Source: a virus | DNA: 64,000 nt | Reading direction: 5' to 3' (one strand) | Virus record (IMG/VR): IMGVR_UViG_3300037010_003037 | Location: 62,001-126,000 of that record | In this document: positions 24,081-32,900 of the stretch, in pieces | How the letters are laid out: every line of letters begins with the position of its first letter | How positions within the stretch are numbered: the first letter of the stretch is position 1 | The notes under the pieces: generated by a model | Seen by the model: the letters and a program-made list of their open reading frames with translations, nothing else | What the model was told of the DNA's origin: nothing | The model's database searches: none | Made by a program: the position numbers and the translations under genes

Positions 24081-24379
24081 AAAAGAGCACTCTAATTAAC
24101 ATGAAGGAGCTGCTTGAAAGCCGCTCAAAAAAACCTTGGGCATGCTTTGAGACTGAAGGAATTACTGAAAATGGTCTTGGCGTAGCAATGCATTGGAATG
24201 AAGCCTTCGTTAAACACCTTCACACACTAGGAATTCAAGGCGCTAATGATCATGAGACCCTTCAACTGTTTTTTATGTATATGTCTAGCCGAATCGCAGA
24301 TGGTTTAATTGGTGAGGACACTATTAATCCTGAGGCAATGCCTAATCTAACTAGTGAAGCTAATAAGTTTGTTAGTTAA
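24077..24379 (+). CDS. hypothetical protein (100 aa), possible clamp-associated factor
   Basis: 100 residues, ATGA overlap with the preceding gene. Helical pattern (HETLQLFFMYMSSRIADGL) with an aromatic/hydrophobic patch, and KPWACFETEG near the start. I considered a gp33-like late co-activator because of the position after the clamp, but I cannot see the C-terminal clamp-binding motif with confidence. Unknown function. Confidence 0.6.
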   Translation: MKKSTLINMKELLESRSKKPWACFETEGITENGLGVAMHWNEAFVKHLHTLGIQGANDHETLQLFFMYMSSRIADGLIGEDTINPEAMPNLTSEANKFVS

Positions 24380-24403
24380 GTTTATTAGTTGTTCATAATA
24401 GGA

Positions 24404-24409
24404 TATAAT
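24404..24409 (+). promoter_or_regulatory. -10-like box TATAAT
   Basis: TATAAT in GGATATAATTT, ~105 nt upstream of the 5' nuclease gene; the -35 region (TTTATT at 17 nt) is poor. Confidence 0.25.
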
Positions 24410-24513
24410 TTAAATTATATTGAAAATTCTTTTGATTCAGCAGTGTTTTTAAAGTATGGTGAGACTGACACGCTGATATAAAAGCTAAGTGATAACTTAT
24501 AAGGAAAAACCTA

Positions 24514-25509
24514 ATGCGTCGAATGATCGTTGACACGGCTAACCTGCTATTTCGAGTGGCAGCTGCGCACGGAAAATACAATACATCTGGAACACCGGAA
24601 GAAAAAGCAGGGTTGGCCATGCACATGGCGCTTAATACTCTAAACAAGTACTATAAAAAATACCAGCCAGACCAGCTTGCTTTAACTTTTGAGGGTCGGA
24701 ATAACTGGCGTAAAAAGTATACTCAATCACCCCAATGCTTGTCTGGTAAGGTATATAAGTCAAACCGCGTCAAAGACCCGTCTATGATTCCATTCTTTGA
24801 GCTGATTGCATCGTTCGAAGAGTTGGTACGTAAGCACACATCTATAGTATGCCTTTCACACCAAGAGTTGGAAGGTGATGACTTGTTTGCGGGATATGTT
24901 CAGCGTTTTGATGCGGTAGGTGATGAAGTAATTGGTATTTCTGGCGATAAGGACTTTGTGCAACTCCTGCGTCATAAAAATTTCATCTTGATTGACCCTG
25001 ACAAAGGTAAACCCCGAAAGGTTGAAGATGTTTGTGGCATTGATGATGCTGATTTTTTTATGTTTGAAAAAGCCTTTCGCGGTGATAAAGGTGATAACGT
25101 TTTCCCAGCATACCCGCGTGTTCTGAAAAAGCGATTGTTGAAAGCATACACAGATGAGTACGAACGTGTGAAGATCATGAATGAAACGTGGCAGTTTAAA
25201 GATCCTGATACCGGTGAAGAAAAGACTTTTCGCGTTGGTGATTTGTTTGAAGAGAACATGTTGCTTATGAATCTTGAAGCGCAGCCTGATTATATCAAGG
25301 CTATCATTAACGAAACTTTAGATTATGAGCTTGAGCATCATGGTAAGTTCTCATTCTTTCATTTTCAACGATTCTGTGGTCAGTTTGGACTAAAGCAAAT
25401 TTCAGAAAATTCAACTAATTTCGTGAATATGTTTAGCGTTACGGGACAACGGTCGCCGAATCGTGAAGGTGGACGTAAGAAAAATTCTGCTACATTGCTG
25501 GAGTACTAA
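24514..25509 (+). CDS. rnh: RNase H / 5'-3' exonuclease (T4 Rnh-like)
   Basis: 331 residues (T4 RNase H is 305). MIVDTANLLFR has the first metal-binding Asp (D8). YKSNRVKDPSMIPFFE, QELEGDDLFAGYVQ, GISGDKDFVQLL and FRGDKGDNVFPAYP carry the further acidic residues of the FEN-type 5' nuclease active site and the helix-hairpin-helix-like loop. Known role: removal of RNA primers and 5' flaps on the lagging strand. An AAGGAAAAACCTA ribosome site precedes the start. An AT-rich hairpin with T-runs follows the gene. Confidence 0.88.
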   Translation: MRRMIVDTANLLFRVAAAHGKYNTSGTPEEKAGLAMHMALNTLNKYYKKYQPDQLALTFEGRNNWRKKYTQSPQCLSGKVYKSNRVKDPSMIPFFELIASFEELVRKHTSIVCLSHQELEGDDLFAGYVQRFDAVGDEVIGISGDKDFVQLLRHKNFILIDPDKGKPRKVEDVCGIDDADFFMFEKAFRGDKGDNVFPAYPRVLKKRLLKAYTDEYERVKIMNETWQFKDPDTGEEKTFRVGDLFEENMLLMNLEAQPDYIKAIINETLDYELEHHGKFSFFHFQRFCGQFGLKQISENSTNFVNMFSVTGQRSPNREGGRKKNSATLLEY

Positions 25510-25574
25510 GTAGATTTTTGTGATTCCTTATGATGTGATATAAAACGTAATGTGATAGGTTTACTGCTATCTTC

Positions 25575-25582
25575 TATAAATA
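25575..25582 (+). promoter_or_regulatory. T4-type late promoter, TATAAATA
   Basis: Exact core TATAAATA within CTTCTATAAATACTTA, 89 nt upstream of the 144-residue gene. It gives a leader of about 75-80 nt before the ATG. Confidence 0.6.
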
Positions 25583-25615
25583 CTTAGCGTCATTTAGACG
25601 TAAGTGTTTTATTTT
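25582..25615 (+). terminator. terminator-like hairpin overlapping the late promoter start region
   Basis: ACTTA-g-CGTC and GACG-TAAGT pair over 9 bp with one bulge and a 5-nt loop, followed by GTTTTATTTT. It could end transcripts from the upstream replication operon, or fold at the 5' end of the late message. Confidence 0.4.
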
Positions 25616-25670
25616 CGGGGTTTTTAAAACGTAAGCACGTTATCCCTACAGATTAAAAAGGAGATCCACC

Positions 25671-26105
25671 ATGGCAGTAAAAGATACTATTGAACTACAG
25701 CCTACCAGCCTTCCACATATTTTTCTTTGCGACGTTGATGATTCAGGTTTGCTTAAGGAAATTGCGCTTGTAAAGCGCTTTAGCGACGGTTCCATTTACT
25801 ATATTGAAATCGACTCACTTCATGCAATTGATAAGAGCCGTATTAAGAAAATTGTTACATCTCAACATGCGGATAAGTATGAGTTGTGGGAACTGATGTC
25901 ACAAAGTAAGCTATCTAATGGAATGAATGCCCTAGATTTTTTCCACAGCAACAATGTAAAAGTTAAGCGTCCAAAGGGAGCTCGTGCTTCTTCTGGTAGT
26001 CTAGAAACAGTACCTGCATATGGTACTGATAAGATGATTGGTTCTGATTTCGTAAACCCAGCTGAAGCAACCTTAGATCCCGCTACTAAGAATTTTAGTT
26101 CATAA
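25671..26105 (+). CDS. hypothetical protein, late monocistronic and probably abundant (144 aa)
   Basis: The gene has its own exact late promoter, a strong AAAAAGGAG ribosome site 9 nt before the ATG and a strong terminator straight after, all signs of high monocistronic late expression. The N-terminal ~95 residues look like a compact alpha/beta domain (PHIFLCDVDD, KRFSDGSIYYIEIDSLHAI, KYELWELMSQSKL), then a basic KVKRPKGARASS and a flexible polar tail. No homologue is recognised. It could be a structural, scaffold or nucleic-acid-associated protein; the expression context is the only clue. Confidence 0.75.
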   Translation: MAVKDTIELQPTSLPHIFLCDVDDSGLLKEIALVKRFSDGSIYYIEIDSLHAIDKSRIKKIVTSQHADKYELWELMSQSKLSNGMNALDFFHSNNVKVKRPKGARASSGSLETVPAYGTDKMIGSDFVNPAEATLDPATKNFSS

Positions 26106-26120
26106 GCTGTTTTTCTTGTA

Positions 26121-26155
26121 GAAACTGGGACCTGTTCAGGTCCCAGTTTCTTTTT
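26121..26155 (+). terminator. strong Rho-independent terminator
   Basis: A 13-14 bp perfect stem (GAAACTGGGACCT / AGGTCCCAGTTTC) with a GTTC loop is followed by TTTTT. It ends the 144-residue late gene. Confidence 0.92.
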
Positions 26156-26177
26156 AGATATTCATAGTTTATAATAA

Positions 26178-26185
26178 CATAAATA
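26178..26185 (+). promoter_or_regulatory. late-type promoter, CATAAATA
   Basis: CATAAATA 84 nt upstream of the transglycosylase gene, right after a terminator, so the lysis enzyme has its own late start. Confidence 0.5.
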
Positions 26186-26268
26186 CAGTTCATTCTGTTT
26201 TTATAAAAGCTCTGCTCTCTATTCAGAAAGTAGACCTACCAACCCTTAAACAAGGAAGGAGATCACTC

Positions 26269-26934
26269 ATGAAACTGAGCAACTATATGCTCTCTTTGGT
26301 CGCTGTCGTTGTAACTTCAGCAGCTGTATTTGCAACAACACATATTATTAGTACTAACCCGACAACAGTTATTAGCATACCCAAAGAAGAAAGAGACGGA
26401 ACTTTTGCAGGTGATAACATTACATTAAAACTTCCAGAAAATTTATCTGACCGGCAAGCAAAACTTCTTTCCATGGCATATCAAATAGCTAAGGAAGATG
26501 GGCATCGATACCCGCAAATTTTGCAGGGAATTATTCTTCAAGAAACTCATGCTGGTGAACTTCGTCATTACAAGGTAGCTGGGCAAGAATTTGGCCTTAA
26601 AACCAATGAACGATACTATGGCGTTGGGCAAATTAAACTTTCAGTTGCAAAGGATGTTCTTAAGCGTTATCCGCAGCTGAAAGATAAATTTAATTTCAAT
26701 ACGGAGATGGATGAAGAAATTATCGCGAAGCTGATTGAAGATGATAGATTTAATCTTACAGTAGCGAGTAAGTATCTATTGATTTTGCGTGATCATGGAT
26801 ATGATACAATAAAACAATTAGCTCTGGCATATAATCAAGGACCTGCTGGTGCTAAACGATTTGATTCAGATACACATCACTATTCGAATGGGGTTATGAA
26901 GTATATTCAAAAGCTTAATGTTGTCAGTAAGTGA
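26269..26934 (+). CDS. lytic transglycosylase-like muralytic enzyme with signal anchor (endolysin candidate)
   Basis: 221 residues behind AAGGAAGGAGAT. An N-terminal membrane segment (residues 8-28) is rich in V, A, T and S rather than L, F and I. The SLT-type domain shows GIILQETHAGE with candidate catalytic E92, then YYGVGQIKLS and ALAYNQGPAGA, the usual SLT motifs I to III. Known chemistry: non-hydrolytic cleavage of the glycan strand forming 1,6-anhydroMurNAc. The weakly hydrophobic anchor fits a SAR (signal-anchor-release) endolysin; a cleaved signal peptide is the alternative. A late promoter and upstream terminator support late lysis use. A separate spanin pair is on the minus strand. 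Confidence 0.8.
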   Translation: MKLSNYMLSLVAVVVTSAAVFATTHIISTNPTTVISIPKEERDGTFAGDNITLKLPENLSDRQAKLLSMAYQIAKEDGHRYPQILQGIILQETHAGELRHYKVAGQEFGLKTNERYYGVGQIKLSVAKDVLKRYPQLKDKFNFNTEMDEEIIAKLIEDDRFNLTVASKYLLILRDHGYDTIKQLALAYNQGPAGAKRFDSDTHHYSNGVMKYIQKLNVVSK

Positions 26935-26976
26935 GTAAAGAATAGTTTATCATCTATCATCGTTAGAGCGTGTTTC

Positions 26977-27957
26977 ATGTTAAAGTCAGTAACACTTGAG
27001 AGTTTGATTAAGGAACGTCTACATCTTAGACGTTCCCGTACTGGTTGGGATGTTGGAAAGTGTCAGGTTTGCAATGATTATAAGGATCGTGCTGGCTTTA
27101 AATTTGAAAATAACTATGTTGTTTATAATTGTTGGAACTGTGGCACTACTTCTCGTTATGAGGAAGGTAGTGGGCATATTTCAAAGAACATGCGACGCAT
27201 CCTAAATGCGTATGGATTTGACGATACTGAGATTAGTGATGTAGTTAACTCAACATTTTTCAAGCCAATACAAAAGGCAGAAGTTATTACTCTAAGCTCT
27301 ATTTCAAAAATAAACACTAATACTCCTACTGTTAAACTTCCACCAAAATCTTATCGTATAGGGTCAGATGAATTTACTGATTATCAAGAAAAGTTAGTAT
27401 CTTACTTAATCAATCGAAAAATTGATTTGATTAAATATCCATTTTATTTTTCAATGGAAACTCGATTTATTAATCGTGTTATAATTCCTTTCTATCGAAA
27501 TGGGCATTTGATTTATTGGCAGGCACGCTCAATAGACGAGTCTGAAAAGAAACGGTATGATAATTCGCCAGTTTCTCGTAATGCTGTTATTTTCAACTTT
27601 GATCAGCTTTACACATATTCTCCTGGACCATTATTTGTTACTGAAGGGGTATTTGATGCGATGATCGTAAATGGTGTCGCGATTCTTGGAAGTAAGCTAA
27701 ATGATGCAAAAATTGAACTGTTTTCTAAGACTAATCGACGATTAGTTTTTGTGATAGATAAAGATAAGAATGGTAAGCAATTAGCTGAAGACGTTCTTTC
27801 AAGAGGATGGGAGATTGCATTTGCACCAGATGGTGCAAGTGACATCAACAATGCTGCTCAGCGCTTTGGAAAAATTTGGACAATTCAGCAGCTCTTTAAG
27901 AGCATTCCCAAAACAACAAGTGAAGCACAATTAGCAATCAACATAAACTGCAAATGA
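26977..27957 (+). CDS. 61: DNA primase (T4 gp61-like)
   Basis: 326 residues (T4 gp61 is 342). The N-terminal zinc ribbon is C29-x2-C32 and C52-x2-C55. A TOPRIM-type core follows: PLFVTEGVFDAMIV with the invariant Glu, then LVFVIDKDKNGKQLAEDVL with the D-x-D pair and PDGASDINNAAQ. It lays RNA primers and works with the helicase two genes downstream. It overlaps the next small gene by ATGA, forming a primase-unknown-helicase operon. Confidence 0.9.
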   Translation: MLKSVTLESLIKERLHLRRSRTGWDVGKCQVCNDYKDRAGFKFENNYVVYNCWNCGTTSRYEEGSGHISKNMRRILNAYGFDDTEISDVVNSTFFKPIQKAEVITLSSISKINTNTPTVKLPPKSYRIGSDEFTDYQEKLVSYLINRKIDLIKYPFYFSMETRFINRVIIPFYRNGHLIYWQARSIDESEKKRYDNSPVSRNAVIFNFDQLYTYSPGPLFVTEGVFDAMIVNGVAILGSKLNDAKIELFSKTNRRLVFVIDKDKNGKQLAEDVLSRGWEIAFAPDGASDINNAAQRFGKIWTIQQLFKSIPKTTSEAQLAININCK

Positions 27958-28229
27958 ACAACAAATACGACTATACAAATCTTATTGAACTTTTATTGGT
28001 AGCACCTGAAGATCAACTTGATCCATCAGTACGTTCTTTGATTGAGAAGTGGAACCGACCAATGCCAAAGGCAGTACAAGTTCTTGAGGTGCTTTACAAA
28101 TGTGTTTTCTCTTCACGGTGCTCTGATTTTGTTGTTGGTACACTTGAAACAATCTATGAGCGGGCGCTTGAGAATGAAAATGTAACTCGCGCTGAAATTG
28201 AAAAACTTGTTGCATGGTATGATCTATAA
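27954..28229 (+). CDS. small hypothetical protein between primase and helicase
   Basis: 91 residues, helical (YTNLIELLLVAPEDQLDPSVRSLIEKW, TLETIYERALENENVTRAEIEKLVAWYDL). It overlaps the primase by ATGA and the helicase by TAATG. Position suggests a helicase or primase partner such as a loader, but it does not look like T4 gp59, which is more than twice as long. Function unknown. Confidence 0.65.
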   Translation: MNNKYDYTNLIELLLVAPEDQLDPSVRSLIEKWNRPMPKAVQVLEVLYKCVFSSRCSDFVVGTLETIYERALENENVTRAEIEKLVAWYDL

Positions 28230-29569
28230 TGGAACTTGAAAAACAAAAACTGCTAGTTAGCGCTCTCGCTAGTAATCGCGATCTTATGGCGCTGTGTTCT
28301 AGTATTATCAAACCATCATACTTTGATCCATCTCTCAAGAAGTCAGTTCGCTTCTTGAAAGAATACTTTGAGAAATATAAGGATGTACCTCGTGCTCAAG
28401 TAATACGAGCTGAAACAGGTATTATCCTGGATGATGTTGGAGAGATTAACAAAGCTGAAATGAAGTTCGTCTCTGAGGAGATTGAGACATTCTGCCGTAA
28501 TAGGGCCATGACAGAAGCAATTCTTGCTGGTCCAGAACTTATTCAAAAAGGTGACTTTGGCAAAATCCTGAATGTTCTTAAAGATGCCATTTCAGTAGGG
28601 CTAGTTAAAGACCTAGGAATGGATTATTTCTCTAATCCAGAAGAGCGTTTAAAGAACACCCTTGTTACACAAGCTAGAATATCAACTGGTTGGGCTGAAC
28701 TAGATGATCTTACAGGTGGGGGTCTTAGTAGACAGGAACTTATCATGTTTGCTGCTAACTCTGGTGGTGGTAAGTCAATGACAATGCTGAACTTAGGAAA
28801 AAACCTTCTTGCGCAGGGATTGAATGGTGTTTATATCTCTCTTGAAATGTCAGAGTCAGTAGTTTCTAAACGTCTTGACTCAATGATTTCAATGATTGGG
28901 CAGGATAATCTTCTCAAGGAAATGCAAAAGGTAGCTTCTATCATTGAGAAAGCTAGCGGTAAGATGGGTAAGTTCATCATCAAGCGGATGCCTGAAAACA
29001 GAACTAATATCAATACGATTCGTTCGTACTTGCTTCAACTAGAACAAGCAACAGGGTTTCGCCCCGATTTCATCATTATTGATTACATTGACATCATGGG
29101 AACTACCATGAGCATTTCAATGGATAACTTATTCATCAAGGACAAATACGTTACTGAAGAAGTTAGAAGCTTAGGATATGATTTTGATTGTATCATGATA
29201 AGTGCTTCACAGCTTGGGCGTGGAGCAATTGATGCAGAAAAACTAAGTCAGGCACACATTCAAGGTGGAATTTCAAAGATAAATACATCTGATTATACCA
29301 TCGGTATTAAGCAAGATGATTTGATGAGAGCCTCTGGTGAAATCTACTTTGAAGGGTTAAAGACCCGAAATTCAGCTGGAACTGGGGTACGAAAACTTTT
29401 AGGATGGGATCCAATTTCCCTGAACATTATCTCTCTTCAGAAAAAAGAGAATCAATTACAACTTAACCGCAAATCAAAACCGGCAATTTTGAATTCTAGT
29501 AGTACACTTTTTGAACGAGAAGATGCTACAAAGAAAGATGAAGGCATTTTTAGTTTGATGAACACGTAA
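28229..29569 (+). CDS. 41: replicative DNA helicase (DnaB/T4 gp41-like)
   Basis: 446 residues (T4 gp41 is 475). A RecA-type core with Walker A ANSGGGKS (K182), the H1a-like VYISLEMSESVVSKRLDSM, Walker B-type DFIIIDYIDIMG, and SASQLGRGAI as the H3-like sensor. A helical N-terminal domain (residues ~1-120) fits the primase-interacting part. It is a hexameric 5'-3' helicase at the fork. TGATTGG-type context aside, the start is fixed by TAATG coupling to the small gene upstream. Confidence 0.9.
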   Translation: MELEKQKLLVSALASNRDLMALCSSIIKPSYFDPSLKKSVRFLKEYFEKYKDVPRAQVIRAETGIILDDVGEINKAEMKFVSEEIETFCRNRAMTEAILAGPELIQKGDFGKILNVLKDAISVGLVKDLGMDYFSNPEERLKNTLVTQARISTGWAELDDLTGGGLSRQELIMFAANSGGGKSMTMLNLGKNLLAQGLNGVYISLEMSESVVSKRLDSMISMIGQDNLLKEMQKVASIIEKASGKMGKFIIKRMPENRTNINTIRSYLLQLEQATGFRPDFIIIDYIDIMGTTMSISMDNLFIKDKYVTEEVRSLGYDFDCIMISASQLGRGAIDAEKLSQAHIQGGISKINTSDYTIGIKQDDLMRASGEIYFEGLKTRNSAGTGVRKLLGWDPISLNIISLQKKENQLQLNRKSKPAILNSSSTLFEREDATKKDEGIFSLMNT

Positions 29570-29583
29570 CAAGGAGAAAACAT

Positions 29584-29832
29584 ATGAAAATTGAAACACC
29601 AACTAATCTAACAATTGATGGTAAAGACTACGCTGTCGCTGACTTTAGTGACAAGGTTAAAAATTTGGTTGCAATTCGCACTGAATGGCAGAATGAAGCA
29701 CAAAAAGAGCGTTTAGCACTTACAAAAACTGAAGCCGCTATCAGAGCTCTTGATGCTGAACTTGCACAACTAGTTAGTGCTGAACTCTCAGAAAAGAATG
29801 GTGCAGCAAATGATGCTGAAATAGCATCATAA
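29584..29832 (+). CDS. DUF6447-like small protein
   Basis: 82 residues behind AAGGAGAAAACAT. TNLTIDGKDYAVADFSDKVKNLV followed by a coiled helix rich in A, E, L and K (TKTEAAIRALDAELAQL) matches my memory of the DUF6447 family: a short 'TIDGKEY' beta start plus a helix. Function unknown. It follows the helicase by 14 nt and is ended by a GC-rich hairpin. Confidence 0.7.
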   Translation: MKIETPTNLTIDGKDYAVADFSDKVKNLVAIRTEWQNEAQKERLALTKTEAAIRALDAELAQLVSAELSEKNGAANDAEIAS

Positions 29833-29854
29833 AAGCATAACTTTTTATTAAAAT

Positions 29855-29874
29855 CAGGGGCCTTAAGGCCCCTG
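29855..29874. terminator. GC-rich palindromic hairpin, probable terminator
   Basis: CAGGGGCC-TTAA-GGCCCCTG is a perfect 8-bp stem with a 4-nt loop, 20 nt after the DUF6447-like gene. The downstream T-run is short (TTGTG), so its strength is uncertain. Confidence 0.6.
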
Positions 29875-29896
29875 TTGTGCATGAAAATACATTATC

Positions 29897-29904
29897 TATA
29901 AATA
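29897..29904 (+). promoter_or_regulatory. T4-type late promoter, TATAAATA
   Basis: Exact core, 41 nt upstream of the ATG of the giant nucleotidyltransferase-fusion gene. It lies downstream of a possible GTG start, which helps choose the ATG. Confidence 0.6.
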
Positions 29905-29945
29905 CATTGTTGACTCTTAACCTTCTACTATATCATTATTATTTC

Positions 29946-32900
29946 ATGGCACATCTTCTAAAAAATGTCGTCTTATTTGAAGGCATAACTCATCTTGAGG
30001 ATTTACCACTCGATGAGTTTATTCGCACGGTTGAAACACTAAAAGATAAGATAATTACTGAAAAGTTAGATGGAGCAAACCTTTGGTTTGGTCTAGATGA
30101 GAACGGGCTATTTACATCTAGAGAAGGTAAAACACCAAAGAATTCTCGATTCTATAGTGTTAGTGATTATGCCATGGTGGCGGCATATAATGGATTTAGA
30201 GCAGCCCATTTAGCCCTTGAGGCAGTCGAACCAATCATTCGAAAGTATTTTCAACAGGGTGATACTGCTGAAATTGAAGTTCTGTTTGGTCGTCAACCAA
30301 ACACAGTACCTTATGGAGTTAATGACAAGAATTTCATTGTTATTCTAAGGGCAGTTAATGACACACCAGATGAGCGGATTCAGAAACTTGCAAATGCTTT
30401 ACAAAATAAGGTAGTTACTGTAAAATCAACAGTAATATCTTCACCAGATGGTGAACAACTTCAACAAGAAGATGTAAAAATGAAGTGGGAGTTCACTAAA
30501 ACAACTCCTATCAATACCAAACAGGTTAATACTAAGGAAGCAATGAAGCTTCTTAGTGAACTTAAGATGTATCTAAAGCAGAAGAACAACGTTCTTCCAG
30601 AAATGACGAATGCGCAAGTTGCTGAGCTCAAATTATCATCAGTACCTAAAGATCAAAGAGAAGAAGCTAAAAAAGAACGTGAAAGAGTCAATGCCTACAT
30701 TATGACCAATTTCAAAGGTCCAATAAAAGAGCTATTGCTCAACAACCTTGTTCGTAAAATTAAACCATTCTTACAAGCAAAAGATCTTGACTCATCTGAG
30801 GAAATTGGTGTAGAAGGTGTTGTTGTTCGTGATCCTGTTTCTGGTTCACAGATAAAGATTGTTGATAAAGACGTGTTTACAGCCATCAACTCCTTCAATA
30901 ATGAAGTTCGCAATATTATTTCTGGTCTTGTAAGAACAACAGATCAAGATGCACCTATTGAAGCACGAGGCGGAGTGTTCGGACAAGCAAAAATTCGTAT
31001 TGCTAATCTTCTAGGTGTTAAAGAGCTGGCAGCATCTTCGTCTGCTAAACGCTTTATCAGTAAATTTAAGCAGAATGATCCAATATCAACAGCTGATGCT
31101 TTAGCTAAAAGTCTAAAGATTACAAATCTTTCATCAATTAAAACAAAGATATCAGCTATTCTCAAGAGCACACTTCAAGATATTGATGAAATATTGAATG
31201 ATTTCAAACAAGAAGCTGGAAAGCTTAAACTTAAACTAAAAACTGGAAAAGAAATCGGTATAAGTCCTGAAGTTATGAACCGCACGCTTACCGCATTTGC
31301 GGAAACTAAAGCTGATATCAATAGACTTAACAAATTAGTGCAAAAAAGTAGTACTCCAATAGAACTTATACTGGCTTTGTATGGTAGAACAATCGAATCA
31401 CTCTTTAATGGAGATAAAACCGAAGTGAAAGAATCATTCAACTTAATAAAATCTTTACAAGAAGAAGGTGATAGTGGTAGTGTAGATTCAGGAGCTGCAA
31501 ACAATGGAACAGAAGCTCAACTTTCTAATCCTGCCGGGTATATATCATCTGTTCAAACAGGTGCTATTGCATCTGTGCCATTCAAGCTTCTTAAAGGCTC
31601 GAAGATTGTTCAACGCAGAAAGAGAAATTTCACTCGACCTAAAAAGTTCCCCACACCGCAATCACGTTCAGAGTTTAAGCCGACCAGTGAAGGTGGGGAT
31701 TTTTCACTGATTAAGACTATCAGTGAAGACTGGTCACATGTAAAAGACATGAAATTTGCAACTGATGTTGATGATTCTGCATTAGCTAAATCTGATGTTG
31801 AATTTTCACGGTTAAGAAATAACCTTAATATAAGTGATAACGTTTCAGCGATGGACGTTGACCGTTATTTAGACAAAGCACATGAACTAAATAATGAAGT
31901 TGACAGTATAGTCTTTGGCATGGAAACAGATGATGGTAGTATTGTAAAGGTATGGGTAAATGCGCAAGAGGCAGATAACTTTGAAGCAGCTCTAGCTAAA
32001 TTACTTGGTCAAGAAGATGATGTAGAAAAAGTCATTAATATGTTAGCTGATAAGTTTGATATCGTTGATGTTGAATGGCCAGAAAGCATGCAACATGGAA
32101 CAGAAGACTCTACTGATAAATCTTTAGATAATTATTCACAGGATAATAGTGATATAAAAGATGATGATAATTTTGATTCAAATAAAGAATTGAGTCCTGA
32201 AGATAATACTGAAGACGCCTCTGAAAATGATGACATTTATCTTGGAACAGAATCTGATAAGGATGAAGAGAATGAAGATGAAGAGAATGAAGATGAAGAT
32301 GAAGATGAAGAGAATGAAGATGAAGATGAAGATGAAGAGAATGAAGATGAAGAGAATGAAGATGAAGACGAAGAGAATGAAGATGAAGATGAAGATGAAG
32401 AGAATGAAGATGAAGAGAATGAAGATGAAGAGAATGAAGATGAAGAGAATGAAGATGAAGACGTTTTTCTTGGAACAAAATCTGATAAGGATGAAGATGA
32501 GGAAGAAATTTCTTCTAAAAAGGAAACTAAGTCCAATATAATTGGTAAAGAAAAACCAAAAAGTAAAAAAGCAAAAGACATAAAAAAGGAGTCAGTTATG
32601 TTAACATACGGTCAACGATTTAAGGAAAAAATTCTTTCTGAAGAAAATCAAAAGAAAGATAGAAACAAAAATTATAGGGAAAAGAATGATCTTGAACAAC
32701 AAGAAGACCCTATTGTTATTGCTTCTCGTGCAAAGAATAAGAAGCAAGTTGATGATCTTATAAAATCATTTCCAACGGCGAGCCAAAAAGCAATAATCAC
32801 TTTAATGCTTACACTCGGCGCACCAGCGAACGCGATGAAGATTCATAAAACTGATCTTCGCGAAAATATTGAACCTGTTGCAGAAAAGTATCGCAAGAAC

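Noticed and set aside
24077-24379. Naming this gene gp33 (late co-activator)
   Set aside because: Position after the clamp is suggestive, but the clamp-binding C-terminal motif is not visible to me, so I left it as unknown.
29877-29945. Upstream GTG start for the nucleotidyltransferase fusion
   Set aside because: It precedes the late promoter TATAAATA at 29897, so it would not be on that transcript, and the extra residues are not domain-like.
32262-32462. CRISPR-like array
   Set aside because: Units are 6-15 nt, coding and continuous, with no unique spacers.
32110-32581. Long open frames in other phases (both strands) across the acidic repeat
   Set aside because: They are produced by the repeat's simple composition (Met-Lys, His-Ser-Leu or Ser-Phe runs) and have no ribosome sites; they are shadows of the real frame.
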